DNA from: Cellulomonas sp. PhB143
GTDB lineage: Bacteria > Actinomycetota > Actinomycetes > Actinomycetales > Cellulomonadaceae
NCBI RefSeq assembly: GCF_003752595.1
Contig: NZ_RKIJ01000013.1
Coordinates: forward strand, 186,001-250,000
Reading direction: 5' to 3'
Length of the DNA: 64,000 nt
Under the pieces are notes generated by a model. It was not told the origin of the DNA and did no database searches. It saw nothing but the letters and a program-made list of their open reading frames with translations. The first letter of the stretch is position 1; every line of letters begins with the position of its first letter. Made by a program: the position numbers and the translations under genes. Of this stretch, positions 18,118 through 27,451 are shown one piece after another.

Positions 18118-18456
18118 ATGTGGTGGTGGATCCTGTGGGTCGTCCTGGTCGTGGGCGCGGTGTGCGTGGTCGCGTGGCTCGTGCGCGACGTGTGGCGCCG
18201 GGCGCGCCGGTTCCTGCGCGAGCTGTCGAAGGCGGAGGGCGTCCTCTCGGACCTGTCGGCGCGTGCCGCCGAGCTGGAGCGCCTCGCCGCCGCCGACGGG
18301 CCCGTGGGACCGGTCGACATGAGCGACGTGCCGGCGGCCCGCGCGCGGGTGGACGAGCGACGGCTCGAGACGGTCGCGCGCCGCGGCGAGCGGCGGGCGC
18401 GGCGCCACGCCCGGGACGCCGAGCTCTGGGGGCGCTGGGAGCGCGACGAGCTCTGA
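18118..18456 (+). CDS. Small membrane-anchored protein of the pafBC-tat locus
   Basis: A 112-residue protein of unknown function with one N-terminal transmembrane segment (WWWILWVVLVVGAVCVVAWL) followed by a basic, helical, probably coiled cytoplasmic tail (RRARRFLRELSKAEGVLSDL and similar). The ATG at 18118 is leaderless: TAGGCT at 18105-18110 and 7 nt. Genes of this shape are often found between pafC and tatA in Micrococcales, but no function is assigned. A strong hairpin follows, so it may form its own short transcript. Confidence 0.7.
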   Translation: MWWWILWVVLVVGAVCVVAWLVRDVWRRARRFLRELSKAEGVLSDLSARAAELERLAAADGPVGPVDMSDVPAARARVDERRLETVARRGERRARRHARDAELWGRWERDEL

Positions 18457-18465
18457 CGCGCTCGG

Positions 18466-18501
18466 GGCGGCACGACGTGACCGGCGTCACGCCGTGCCGC
18501 C
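18466..18501 (+). terminator. Hairpin between the membrane protein and tatA
   Basis: A nested stem of 9 bp (18466-18474 with 18493-18501) and 6 bp (18476-18481 with 18486-18491), separated by a one-base internal mismatch. It lies 10 bp after the preceding stop and has no T-tract. A candidate -10 box for tatA, TACGAT at 18549-18554, lies downstream. Confidence 0.5.
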
Positions 18502-18613
18502 GGAGGCTGATAGCGTCCGCCGTGCACGGGCTCGCCCGCCCGGGAACGTACGATCGTGGTGTGGGACGCGTCGCTGCGCCCCGTGCACCGCCGAGACACC
18601 GAGGAGCCTCACC

Positions 18614-18961
18614 GTGAACGCGCTCAAGCCCTGGCACATCATCGTGCTGGTCGTCGTGATCCTGCTGCTGTTCGGTGCGCGTCGCCTCCCCGACCTCGCC
18701 AAGAGCGTCGGCCAGTCCCTGAAGATCTTCAAGAGCGAGGTCGAGGACCTGCGCGGCGACGACAAGAAGGCCGACGTACCGCCGGCCACGCACCCGGCCG
18801 GGGCACCGGCCGCCGGAGCCCAGCCGCCGGTGACGCCCGCGGCCCCGGCGCCCGCGCCTCCGACGCCCGAACCGTCGTCGGGCTCGAGCCTCCCGCCGGG
18901 CATGTGGGACCCGAACAGCACGCGCGCCCCGGGCCGTACGGACGAGAACCCGAAGGCCTGA
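18614..18961 (+). CDS. tatA: Twin-arginine translocase subunit TatA
   Basis: Pore-forming subunit of the Sec-independent Tat exporter of folded proteins. The 115-residue protein has the standard architecture: a short transmembrane helix (ALKPWHIIVLVVVILLLFGA), the FGARRLPDLAKSVG hinge and amphipathic helix, then an acidic/basic helix and an unusually Pro- and Ala-rich tail ending in NPKA. The GTG at 18614 is chosen because GAGGAG lies 7 nt upstream and it gives the family N-terminus. tatC begins 4 bp after the stop. The TatB function is either in another gene or supplied by this protein. Confidence 0.93.
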   Translation: MNALKPWHIIVLVVVILLLFGARRLPDLAKSVGQSLKIFKSEVEDLRGDDKKADVPPATHPAGAPAAGAQPPVTPAAPAPAPPTPEPSSGSSLPPGMWDPNSTRAPGRTDENPKA

Positions 18962-18964
18962 CGC

Positions 18965-19738
18965 GTGGCGCGCACACGCCGCGCCACCGACGCGCGGATG
19001 CCGCTGCGCGAGCATCTGCTGGAGATCCGCAAGAGGCTCTTCCTGTCCTCGATCGGCATCGTCGTCGGTGCCGTCGTCGGCTGGTTCCTGTACGACCCGG
19101 TGTTCCATGCCCTGCAGCAGCCCCTGCTCGACGCCGCGGCGCAGAACAACACGCTGACCACCACGAACTTCGGCGGGGTCGCGACCGCGATCGACATGAA
19201 GTTCAAGGTCTCGCTGTTCATCGGCATCCTGGTCTCGACGCCGTGGTGGATGTACCAGCTGTGGGCCTTCGTCAACCCCGGTCTGACCTCCAAGGAGCGC
19301 CGCTACGCGTTCGCGTTCCTCGGCTCGGGCGTGCCGCTGTTCCTGGGCGGCGCCTGGCTCGCGTGGTGGGTGCTGCCGCACGCCGTGAAGGTCCTCACCG
19401 ACTTCGTCCCCGCGGACTCCGCGAACTTCATCGACGCGCAGCTCTATCTCTCCTTCGTCATGCGCCTCGTGCTCGCGTTCGGGATCGCGTTCCTGCTGCC
19501 GGTCGTGATGGTCGCCCTGAACTTCCTCGGCGTCGTCCGCGCCCGGACCTGGGCCCACGGGTGGCGGTGGGCCGTGCTCATCGCCTTCGCGTTCTCCGCG
19601 GTGATGACCCCGACGCCCGACGCGCTGACGATGATCTGGGTCGCGCTGCCCATCTGCGGGCTGTACGCGGTCGCGCTGGTCGTGTGCACCGTGCACGACC
19701 GGCGGATCGACCGCCGCGTCGAGGCTCTCGCACCGTGA
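18965..19738 (+). CDS. tatC: Twin-arginine translocase subunit TatC
   Basis: Receptor subunit of the Tat translocase, 257 residues, six membrane segments. The N-terminal MPLREHLLEIRKRLF motif (with E and R conserved) contacts twin-arginine signals; the periplasmic FVNPGLTSKERR and the FGIAFLLPVV segments are standard. It follows tatA by 4 bp with a GTG start. The stop codon lies inside the first copy of an 11-bp tandem repeat that leads to the lipid kinase gene. Confidence 0.95.
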   Translation: MARTRRATDARMPLREHLLEIRKRLFLSSIGIVVGAVVGWFLYDPVFHALQQPLLDAAAQNNTLTTTNFGGVATAIDMKFKVSLFIGILVSTPWWMYQLWAFVNPGLTSKERRYAFAFLGSGVPLFLGGAWLAWWVLPHAVKVLTDFVPADSANFIDAQLYLSFVMRLVLAFGIAFLLPVVMVALNFLGVVRARTWAHGWRWAVLIAFAFSAVMTPTPDALTMIWVALPICGLYAVALVVCTVHDRRIDRRVEALAP

Positions 19739-19767
19739 CCGCCGCGTGACCGCCGCGTGACCGCCGC
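19735..19767 (+). repeat. Three tandem copies of an 11-bp unit at the tatC stop
   Basis: GTGACCGCCGC is repeated exactly at 19735, 19746 and 19757, and the GTG of the next gene at 19768 begins where a fourth copy would. The first copy includes the tatC TGA. Because 11 is not a multiple of three, each copy offers a GTGA in a different frame; loss or gain of copies would change tatC-to-kinase spacing only. Confidence 0.8.
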
Positions 19768-20775
19768 GTGAACCGGCACCGGTCCGCCCGGATCGGCGTC
19801 GTCGTCAACCCGACCGCCGGCCGCGGGCACGGCCTCGACGCCGGGCGTCGCGCCGTCACGCTCCTCGACGCCGCGGGCCACGACGTCGTCAACCTCTCCG
19901 CCACGACGGCCGCCGGCGCGCTCGAGAACGCACGGGCCGCCGTCCGGGGCACGCGCCCGGAGGCGGCCGGCGGCCCGGTCGACGCCCTGGTCGTCGTCGG
20001 CGGCGACGGGATGACCCACCTCGGCGTCAACGCCGTCGCGGGGACGACGGTCCCGCTGGGTCTGGTCGCCGCGGGCAGCGGCAACGACGCGGCACGCGAG
20101 CTCGGCCTCCCCGTCCGCGACGTCCGCACGGGGGTCCGGGCGCTGCTCGACGCGCTGGCGGCGGGCCCGCGCACGATCGACGCGGCGTCCGTCGTCGCCC
20201 TGGGTGCGGGCGCCGACGGCACCGGTGGCACCGAGGGAGGTGCGCCCGCCCGCTGGTTCTGCGGGGTGCTCTCGGCCGGCCTCGACGCCGCCGTCAACGC
20301 CCGTGCCAACGAGATCCGGTGGCCGCGGGGCCGGGCGAGCTACGTGCGCGCCGTCGGCTCCGAGCTGCGCCGCTTCGCGCCGTACGGGTACCGCGTCACG
20401 ACCGAGGACCGCACGTGGGACTCGCCCGGCACGCTCGTCGCGGTCGCGAACGGGCCGGCGATCGGCGGCGGGATCCGCATCGCCCCGGGTGCCCTGTTCG
20501 ACGACGGCCTGCTCGACGTGGTCGTCGCGGCCCCGTTCGGCCGGCTGCGCGCCGCCTCGATCTTCCCGGGCATGTACCGGGGCCGGCACCTCGGTGTCGA
20601 GGGGATCGAGTCGTTCCGGGCACGCCGCGTGACGCTCGAGCCGACCGGCGCCGGAGCGCTGCCCCCGGAGGCGTTCGCCGACGGGGAGCGCATCGGGCCC
20701 CTGCCCCTGCGCGTCGAGGTCGTGCCCGGCGCGCTGCGCGTCCTCGCGCCGCCGGTCGGGGCCGCCCGACCGTAG
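19768..20775 (+). CDS. Diacylglycerol kinase-family lipid kinase
   Basis: A 335-residue ATP-dependent lipid kinase of the DAGK/YegS family, acting on diacylglycerol, sphingosine-like or polyprenyl lipids at the membrane. The N-terminal VVVNPTAGRG phosphate loop, VVVGGDGMTHLGVNA (the GGDGT-like catalytic loop) and VAAGSGNDAAREL (the GTxNDFAR-like motif) are all present. The usual GGDGT is here GGDGM, a common substitution. The start is a GTG at 19768 right after the 11-bp repeats, without a visible ribosome site, so the start is less certain than the rest. Confidence 0.88.
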   Translation: MNRHRSARIGVVVNPTAGRGHGLDAGRRAVTLLDAAGHDVVNLSATTAAGALENARAAVRGTRPEAAGGPVDALVVVGGDGMTHLGVNAVAGTTVPLGLVAAGSGNDAARELGLPVRDVRTGVRALLDALAAGPRTIDAASVVALGAGADGTGGTEGGAPARWFCGVLSAGLDAAVNARANEIRWPRGRASYVRAVGSELRRFAPYGYRVTTEDRTWDSPGTLVAVANGPAIGGGIRIAPGALFDDGLLDVVVAAPFGRLRAASIFPGMYRGRHLGVEGIESFRARRVTLEPTGAGALPPEAFADGERIGPLPLRVEVVPGALRVLAPPVGAARP

Positions 20776-20784
20776 GGTGGCGTC

Positions 20785-23691
20785 ATGGCTGAGCGCACAC
20801 CCCGCACGACCACCGACGCCGGGTCGCCCGCCGAGCGCTACACCGCGGCCCGGGCGCGCGCCCACGAGGACCGCACGGAGCTCGCCCGGTTCCGCGGCGT
20901 CGCCGGTTTCGAGCTCGACCCGTTCCAGGTGGACGCCTGCCAGGCGCTCGAGGCGGGGCGCGGCGTCCTCGTCGCGGCCCCCACGGGAGCGGGCAAGACC
21001 ATCGTGGGGGAGTTCGCCGTCCACCTCGCCCTCGCGGGCGGCCGCAAGGCGTTCTACACGACGCCCATCAAGGCGCTGTCCAACCAGAAGTACGCCGACC
21101 TGGTGCGCCGCTACGGGCCCGACGACGTCGGCCTGCTCACCGGCGACACGGCGATCAACGGTGACGCGCCCGTCGTCGTGATGACCACCGAGGTCCTGCG
21201 CAACATGCTCTACGCCGGGTCCTCCGCCCTCGACGGTCTCGCGTTCGTCGTCATGGACGAGGTGCACTACCTCGCCGACCGGTTCCGCGGCCCCGTCTGG
21301 GAAGAGGTGATCATCCACCTGACCGACGACGTCCAGCTCGTCTCGCTCTCGGCGACGGTCTCCAACGCCGAGGAGTTCGGCGACTGGCTCGCCATGGTGC
21401 GCGGCGACACGGCCGTCGTCGTCAGCGAGCGCCGGCCCGTGCCGCTGTGGCAGCACGTCGCCGTCGGCTCCCGCGAGGCGCGGGGCGGGCCCGAGCTCGT
21501 CGACCTGTACGCGCAGGACGTGGACCCGACCGCGCCGGGCACGAACCCGCCGATCAGCCCGGAGCTCGTCGCGGCGCTGCGCGCGGGGCGCCCCGACCGG
21601 GACACCCGGGGGCAGGGCGGGGACCGCGGGTTCCGCGGACCGGGCGGGCGGCGTGCGCAGGCCCGCGGGCGCGCGGGACGGACCGCCCAGCCGGTGCGGC
21701 AGGGGCAGGGCGGCGGGGGCGCGCGCCGTTCCCCCGCGCGCTTCGCCGTGGTCGACGCCCTGCACCAGGACTCGCTGCTGCCGGCGATCTACTTCATCTT
21801 CTCCCGCGCGGGCTGCGAGGGAGCGGTCACCCAGTGCCTCACCGCGGGGCTGCGCCTGACCTCGCCGGCGGAGGAGGCCGAGATCCGGGCCGCCGTCGAG
21901 CTGCGTGCGCAGACGCTCCCGGCGGAGGACCTCCAGGTGCTCGGCTTCCACACGTGGGCGGAGTCGCTGGCCCGGGGGATCGCGGCCCACCACGCGGGGA
22001 TGCTGCCGATCTTCAAGGAGACGGTCGAGGACCTGTTCTCGCGCGGGCTGGTCAAGGTCGTGTTCGCGACGGAGACGCTCGCGCTCGGCATCAACATGCC
22101 GGCGCGCTCGGTGGTGCTGGAGAAGCTCGTCAAGTGGGACGGGACGTCCCACGTGGACGTGACGCCGGGGGAGTACACCCAGCTCACGGGGCGCGCGGGG
22201 CGCCGGGGGATCGACGTCGAGGGTCACGCCGTGGTCGTCGAGCACCCGGGGCTCGACCCGGTGGCGCTGGCCGGGCTCGCGTCGCGCCGGCTGTACCCGC
22301 TGCGGTCCAGCTTCCGCCCCACCTACAACATGGCCGTCAACCTCGTCGAGCAGGTCGGTCGCGACCGGGCGCGCGACGTGCTCGAGACGTCCTTCGCCCA
22401 GTTCCAGGCGGACCGCGGCGTCGTCGGCCTCGCGAAGCAGGCCCAGGCCCACGCGGAGGCGCTCGACGGGTACGCCGAGGCGATGCGCTGCGACCGGGGA
22501 AGCTTCCCGGAGTACGCGGACCTGCGTCGCCGGATCGCGGCGCGCGAGCAGGACCTCGGGCGAGCGGACCGCAGCGAGCAGCGCGCGGCGACCGTCGCGG
22601 CGTTCGAGGCGCTGCGCCCCGGCGACGTGGTGGAGGTCCCGTCCGGCCGGCGGGCCGGCTACGTGCTGGTCCTCGCCCAGGGCGACGGCGGGTTCGACGG
22701 GCCCCGCCCGACGGTCCTCACCCAGGACAAGCAGGTCAAGAAGCTCACGGTGGCCGACGCCCCGCACGGCGTACGGACCCTGACCCGGGTGCGCGTGCCG
22801 AAGGGCTTCAACCCTCGCGCCCCCCGCGACCGGGCTGCGCTGGCCGCGACCCTGCGCGACTCCGCCGCCGAGGCCGACGGCCGGTCCGGGGGCTCGCCCG
22901 GCGGCCGGGGCCGCGTGCGGTCCGCCGCCCACGACGACCGCGAGCTCTCCCGGCTGCGCGAGGAGCTGCGCGCCCACCCGTGCCACGCGTGCCCCGACCG
23001 CGAGGACCACGCCCGCTGGGCCGAGCGCTGGGCACGGCTGAAGAAGGAGCACGACGCCCTCGTGCGCCGGGTCGAGGGGCGCACGGGGTCGATCGCGCGG
23101 GTCTTCGACCACATCTGCGACGTGCTGGAGCACCTGGGCTACCTCGAGCAGGTCGAGCTCGACGGCCGGCGCTCCGTCGCGGTGACGGACGACGGACGGT
23201 GGCTGCGCCGCCTCTACGCCGAGAACGACCTGCTGCTCGCGGAGTGCCTGCGCCGGGGCGTGTGGGACGCGCTGGACGCGCCGGGCCTCGCGGCGGCCGT
23301 CTCCACGATCGTCTACGAGGCGCGGCGCGACGAGGGCACCGAGCCGCACGTGCCGGGCGGCCCCCAGGGCGTGCTCGCGCGGGCCCTGGACGACACGGTG
23401 CGCGTCTGGTCCGAGGTCGAGGACGTCGAGGCCGCCCACCGGGTCGACACGACGTCCCAGCCGGACCTCGGGATCGTCACGGCCGTGCACCGCTGGGCGA
23501 CCGGCCGGTCCCTCGACCACGTGCTGCGCGGCTCCGAGCTCGCCGCCGGCGACTTCGTGCGCTGGTGCAAGCAGGTCATCGACGTCCTCGACCAGCTGTC
23601 CAAGGCCGCACCCCAGCCGAGGCTGCGCACCACCGCGCGCAAGGCGATCGATGCCGTGCACCGCGGCGTCGTCGCCTACTCGAGCCTGTGA
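20785..23691 (+). CDS. helY: Ski2-like DEAD/DEAH-box RNA helicase HelY
   Basis: A 968-residue superfamily 2 helicase of the actinobacterial HelY/Ski2 type, thought to act in RNA turnover. Walker A is APTGAGKT at about residues 66-73, motif II is DEVH near 158, and motif VI is TGRAGRRGID; a long insertion between the helicase lobes (about residues 270-315) is rich in Gly and Arg (RGFRGPGGRRAQARGRAGR). The C-terminal half carries the family's Ski2-like accessory domain with a CHAC/CPD cluster. The ATG at 20785 is leaderless (TAGGGT at 20773-20778, 6 nt). It is the standard downstream neighbour of tatAC in actinobacteria. Confidence 0.92.
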   Translation: MAERTPRTTTDAGSPAERYTAARARAHEDRTELARFRGVAGFELDPFQVDACQALEAGRGVLVAAPTGAGKTIVGEFAVHLALAGGRKAFYTTPIKALSNQKYADLVRRYGPDDVGLLTGDTAINGDAPVVVMTTEVLRNMLYAGSSALDGLAFVVMDEVHYLADRFRGPVWEEVIIHLTDDVQLVSLSATVSNAEEFGDWLAMVRGDTAVVVSERRPVPLWQHVAVGSREARGGPELVDLYAQDVDPTAPGTNPPISPELVAALRAGRPDRDTRGQGGDRGFRGPGGRRAQARGRAGRTAQPVRQGQGGGGARRSPARFAVVDALHQDSLLPAIYFIFSRAGCEGAVTQCLTAGLRLTSPAEEAEIRAAVELRAQTLPAEDLQVLGFHTWAESLARGIAAHHAGMLPIFKETVEDLFSRGLVKVVFATETLALGINMPARSVVLEKLVKWDGTSHVDVTPGEYTQLTGRAGRRGIDVEGHAVVVEHPGLDPVALAGLASRRLYPLRSSFRPTYNMAVNLVEQVGRDRARDVLETSFAQFQADRGVVGLAKQAQAHAEALDGYAEAMRCDRGSFPEYADLRRRIAAREQDLGRADRSEQRAATVAAFEALRPGDVVEVPSGRRAGYVLVLAQGDGGFDGPRPTVLTQDKQVKKLTVADAPHGVRTLTRVRVPKGFNPRAPRDRAALAATLRDSAAEADGRSGGSPGGRGRVRSAAHDDRELSRLREELRAHPCHACPDREDHARWAERWARLKKEHDALVRRVEGRTGSIARVFDHICDVLEHLGYLEQVELDGRRSVAVTDDGRWLRRLYAENDLLLAECLRRGVWDALDAPGLAAAVSTIVYEARRDEGTEPHVPGGPQGVLARALDDTVRVWSEVEDVEAAHRVDTTSQPDLGIVTAVHRWATGRSLDHVLRGSELAAGDFVRWCKQVIDVLDQLSKAAPQPRLRTTARKAIDAVHRGVVAYSSL

Positions 23692-23698
23692 GCCCCCG

Positions 23699-23981
23699 AT
23701 GAGCGTGCCCGCACGCCGGTCCGCGGTGACCGGCCCCGGTCCGGACGCGGAAGGGTACGAGGTCGTCGACGGTGTGCCCGACCCCGCGACGTACCGCGCC
23801 TTGCGCACGGGAGCGGGGCTGGCCTCGCATCATGGCGGCCCTGACCGGCGCCCTCGATGCGGGCGCCCCCGCCGGCGCCTACGTGTCTCTGATCGCGGAC
23901 GGCCCTGCGCACCATCTGTACCGCGCGCACGGCTTCACCGAGACGGCCCCCGCGTCCGTCGGCATGCACCGGCGCCGGTAG
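23699..23981 (+). pseudogene. GNAT acetyltransferase remnant with internal deletion
   Basis: Two pieces of one GNAT protein lie in different frames. The first (ATG at 23699) reads EGYEVVDGVPDPATYRALRT, the usual N-terminal strand and helix. The second, from about 23832, reads MAALTGALDAGAPAGAYVSL and then HHLYRAHGFTETAP with SVGMHRR, the usual C-terminal helix and strands ending in LYxxxGFTETAP. The central part, including the acetyl-CoA-binding R/QxxGxG/A loop, is missing and the junction is frameshifted. It is therefore a deletion-derived pseudogene. Confidence 0.75.
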
Positions 23982-24043
23982 CCGCCGGCAGGAGCCGGCA
24001 CGCGGCTGTGCCCGCAGCGGCCCGACGGCCTAGGGTGCGGGAC

Positions 24044-25735
24044 GTGACCACGACTCTCTACCGGGGCGGCATCGTGCACTCGCCGGCCGACCCGTTCGCC
24101 GAAGCCCTCCTCGTCGCCGACGGCCTGATCACCTGGATCGGGGCGGACGACACGGCCGACGGCATGGCGCACCGCGCCGACCGCGTCGTCGAGCTGGACG
24201 GCGCGCTCGTGGCGCCGGGGTTCGTCGACGCCCACGTGCACACCCTGGAGACGGCCCTGGCGCTGACCGGCGTCGACCTGTCCGCGAGCGCCGGCGTGGC
24301 GAGCCTCGCCCAGGCTCTGGCGGCGGTGCGGCACGCGGTGGACTCCCGGCCCGCCGGGGCGGCCGACGACGTGCTGCGCGCCTTCGGGTGGGACGAGACG
24401 GCGTGGCCGGAAGGCCGTGCTCCCACGCGCCGCGAGCTCGACGACGCGGCGCGGGGCGCGCGCGTCTACGCGGCGCGGGTGGACGTGCACTCGGCCGCCG
24501 TCTCGAGCTCCCTGGCCGAGGGGGCGGGGCTCGCCGGGCGCCCGGGCTGGACGGACGAGGGCTGGGTGACGGGCGAGGCGAACGACGCCGCGCGGGACGC
24601 GGCCCGCGACCTGAGCCCCGAGCGGCGCAGCGAGCTGTACCGGGTGGTCCTCGAGCACGCGGCGTCGCGGGGCATCGTCAGCATCCACGAGAACAGCGCC
24701 CCGCACATCGACACCCGCGCGGGCCTGCGCGAGCTGCTCGACCTGACGCGCGAGCCGGGGTCCGGTCTCCCGTCGGTCGTGGGCTACCGCGGCGAGCTGT
24801 GCGCGACGGCCGACGACGCCCGCGCGCTCCTGGCGGACCTGCCCGGGCTGGCGGGCATCGGTGGCGACCTGGACGTGGACGGGTCGATCGGCTCGCGCAC
24901 CGCCGCGCTGCGTCACCGGTACAGCGACCTCGGCGGCACGACGGCCGGTGCGGCCGGCGGGGCGGTGCCGGGTGCCGGCGGCCCCGACGGCCGCGGGCTG
25001 CTGTACCTGGACGCCGCGCAGGTGGCCGCCCACCTGGCGGCCGTCACCGAGGCGGGCACCCAGGGCGGGTTCCACGTCATCGGCGACCGGGCGATGGACG
25101 TCTTCGTCGAGGGGCTCGCGGCCGCCGCCGAGGTGGTGGGCAACGGTCCGCTGCGGGCGGCCCGCCACCGCGTCGAGCACGCCCCGATGGTGGACGCGAA
25201 CGCCCTGGCGTCGCTGCTGCTGTTCGGCGTGTGCCTGAGCATCCAGCCCGGCTTCGACGCCGCCTGGGGCGGGCCGGACGGGATGTACGCGACCCGGCTC
25301 GGGGGCACGCGCGTCGCGGGGATGAATGCGTTCGCCGACCTCGCGGGCGCGGGGGTGCCGATCGCGTTCGGCTCGGACGCGCCCGTCACGCCGCTCGACC
25401 CGTGGGGCGCGGTCCGCGCGACCCTGGAGCACGCCGACCCGGAGCAGCGCATCTCGGCCCGCGCCGCGTTCCGCGCGCACACGCGCGGCGGCTGGCGGCT
25501 GGCGGGCCTCGACGACTCGGGCGCCGGCGAGCTGCGCGTCGGCGCGCCCGCGCACCTCGCGGTGTGGCGCGCCGAGCACCTGGCGGTGCAGGGCGGCAAC
25601 CAGCGCGTGTCCTCGTGGAGCACGGACGCCCGGTCCGGGACGCCGCTGCTGCCGGCGCTCGGCGGGGACGAGCCGGAGCCGGTGTGCCTGCAGACCGTGC
25701 GCGACGGCGTCGTCCTGCACGACGCGCTGGGCTGA
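24044..25735 (+). CDS. Amidohydrolase-superfamily enzyme (YtcJ-like)
   Basis: A 563-residue metal-dependent hydrolase of the amidohydrolase 3/YtcJ group; substrate unknown. The N-terminal composite strand domain leads to APGFVDAHVHT, supplying two metal-binding histidines (H-x-H), and further landmarks are GDRAMDVFVEGL, RHRVEHAPM and AFGSDAPVTPLDPWG with the late catalytic Asp. The start is a leaderless GTG at 24044: TAGGGT at 24031-24036 and 7 nt. It stands alone between the GNAT relic and lnt, so context gives no substrate. Confidence 0.85.
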   Translation: MTTTLYRGGIVHSPADPFAEALLVADGLITWIGADDTADGMAHRADRVVELDGALVAPGFVDAHVHTLETALALTGVDLSASAGVASLAQALAAVRHAVDSRPAGAADDVLRAFGWDETAWPEGRAPTRRELDDAARGARVYAARVDVHSAAVSSSLAEGAGLAGRPGWTDEGWVTGEANDAARDAARDLSPERRSELYRVVLEHAASRGIVSIHENSAPHIDTRAGLRELLDLTREPGSGLPSVVGYRGELCATADDARALLADLPGLAGIGGDLDVDGSIGSRTAALRHRYSDLGGTTAGAAGGAVPGAGGPDGRGLLYLDAAQVAAHLAAVTEAGTQGGFHVIGDRAMDVFVEGLAAAAEVVGNGPLRAARHRVEHAPMVDANALASLLLFGVCLSIQPGFDAAWGGPDGMYATRLGGTRVAGMNAFADLAGAGVPIAFGSDAPVTPLDPWGAVRATLEHADPEQRISARAAFRAHTRGGWRLAGLDDSGAGELRVGAPAHLAVWRAEHLAVQGGNQRVSSWSTDARSGTPLLPALGGDEPEPVCLQTVRDGVVLHDALG

Positions 25736-25805
25736 CGGACGCACGGGCGCAGCGCCCGCGCGAGACCCGCACCGGACGCCCGGGCGGGTGCCGTACCCTG
25801 CTCGG

Positions 25806-27413
25806 GTGCGAAATCCCGAGCCGCGCCGCTCCACCACGCTGTTCCTCGCCGCGGCCGGCGGCGTCGCCACGATGCTGGCGTTCCCCGACACGGGATGGTG
25901 GCCGACGGCGTTCGTCGGCGTCGCCCTGCTGTACCTGGCGCTGCGCCGGGACGGGGCGTGGTGGAACGCGCTCGTCGGTCTCGTCTACGGGCTCGCGTTC
26001 TTCCTGCCCCACATCTGGTGGTCGTACGTCGCGACGGCGGCCGTCCCGTGGCTGGCGCTGAGCATCACCGAGTCCGTCTTCGTCGCGGGGTTCGCCGCGG
26101 CATGGACCTGGGTGCGGCGCGTCCCCGCCGTACGGGAGCACGCCTGGCTGCAGGTCCTGGTGCTGCCGCTGCTGTGGGTCGCGGTCGAGCAGTGGCGCTC
26201 GATCTGGCCGTTCGGCGGCTTCCCGTGGGGCAAGCTCGCGTTCTCCCAGGAGGACTCCCCGCTGCTGCACGCCGCCTGGCTCGGCGGCGCCCCGCTCGTG
26301 TCCTTCCTCGTGGCGGCCGTGGGCGTGCTCCTCGGCGTCGCGCTGCTGGCCCTGGGGGCGCAGGCCGTGCCCCGGCGCGCGGGGGCCGGCGTCGTCGTCG
26401 TGGCGGTCGCGGGAGTCCTGCTCGTGGTGCCGCTCGCGATCCCGCTGGCGACCGACGCGCAGGACGGCACCCTGCGCACCGGCGCCGTGCAGGGGAACGT
26501 GGACGAGCCCGGGCTGGGGTCCTTCGCCAACCGCGGCGAGGTCCTGCAGAACCACGTGGACGGGACCAAGGCGCTGCTCGAGCAGGTCGACCCGGGGGAC
26601 CTCGACGTCGTCCTGTGGCCGGAGAACGGCTCCGACCTCGACCCCCAGACGAACCCCGACGTCGCCGCGGACATCGACGACGCCGCGCGCACCGTCGGCG
26701 CCCCGATCCTCGTGGGCGCGCAGGAGTTCCCCGAGTCGGGGGGCCGGTACAACGTGCTGCTGCTGTGGGAGCCGGGGGTCGGGGTCACCGACCGCTACGC
26801 CAAGCAGCACCCGGCGGCCTTCGGGGAGTACATCCCCATCCGCGGGTTCGTGCGCCTGTTCAGCGACCAGGTCGACCGGATCACCACGGACATGATCCCC
26901 GGGCGCGGCGCCGGGGTGATGGACCTCGACGTCCCCCGGCTCGGGCGCACGGTGCCGCTCGCGACCCTGATCTGCTTCGAGGTGGCCTACGACGGGCTGA
27001 TCCAGGACGCGGTGCGCGACGGGGGAGAGGTCCTGGTGATACCGACCAACAACGCCTCGTTCGGGTTCACCGCGGAGTCGACGCAGCAGCTGGCGATGTC
27101 GCGCCTGCGCGCGGTGGAGACCGGACGCGCCACCGTGCAGATCTCGACGGTCGGCGTCAGCGGCGTGATCGCGCCCGACGGGACGGTGCTGCAGTCCACG
27201 GACCTGTTCACCGCGGCGCAGATGGTCTCCGAGCTGCCGCTGCGCACCTCGCTGACGCCCGCGGTGGTCGCGGGGCGGTGGGTCGAGCGCGGCGTGTGGG
27301 CGCTGTCGGTGCTCCTGCTGGCCGGCGGCGTGGTCGCCGGGGTCCGCGGACGCCGTCGGGCCCGGACCGCCGCCCCCGACGCGCAGCCGGCCCCGGAGCT
27401 CCTGCCGCACTGA
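25806..27413 (+). CDS. lnt: Apolipoprotein N-acyltransferase
   Basis: Adds the third acyl chain to the N-terminal cysteine of lipoproteins at the outer face of the membrane. The 535-residue protein has several N-terminal membrane segments (up to about residue 215), then a nitrilase-like domain with the catalytic triad: Glu in LWPENGSD (about 272), Lys in RYAKQHPAAFGEYIP (about 331) and Cys in LICFEVAYDG (about 390), and a final membrane helix near 495-515. The GTG at 25806 is leaderless (TACCCT at 25794-25799, 6 nt). No polyprenol-phosphate mannosyltransferase gene, its common partner in mycobacteria, is adjacent. Confidence 0.93.
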   Translation: MRNPEPRRSTTLFLAAAGGVATMLAFPDTGWWPTAFVGVALLYLALRRDGAWWNALVGLVYGLAFFLPHIWWSYVATAAVPWLALSITESVFVAGFAAAWTWVRRVPAVREHAWLQVLVLPLLWVAVEQWRSIWPFGGFPWGKLAFSQEDSPLLHAAWLGGAPLVSFLVAAVGVLLGVALLALGAQAVPRRAGAGVVVVAVAGVLLVVPLAIPLATDAQDGTLRTGAVQGNVDEPGLGSFANRGEVLQNHVDGTKALLEQVDPGDLDVVLWPENGSDLDPQTNPDVAADIDDAARTVGAPILVGAQEFPESGGRYNVLLLWEPGVGVTDRYAKQHPAAFGEYIPIRGFVRLFSDQVDRITTDMIPGRGAGVMDLDVPRLGRTVPLATLICFEVAYDGLIQDAVRDGGEVLVIPTNNASFGFTAESTQQLAMSRLRAVETGRATVQISTVGVSGVIAPDGTVLQSTDLFTAAQMVSELPLRTSLTPAVVAGRWVERGVWALSVLLLAGGVVAGVRGRRRARTAAPDAQPAPELLPH

Positions 27414-27451
27414 TACCCGCACCGACGGCGTACCCGTCGTCCGGGACGACG

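Noticed and set aside
19444-23808. Very long minus-strand open frame (over 1400 codons) antisense to helY and its neighbours
   Set aside because: It lies opposite well-conserved genes, is Arg/Gly/Val-rich and has no domain; long antisense frames are expected at this GC content.
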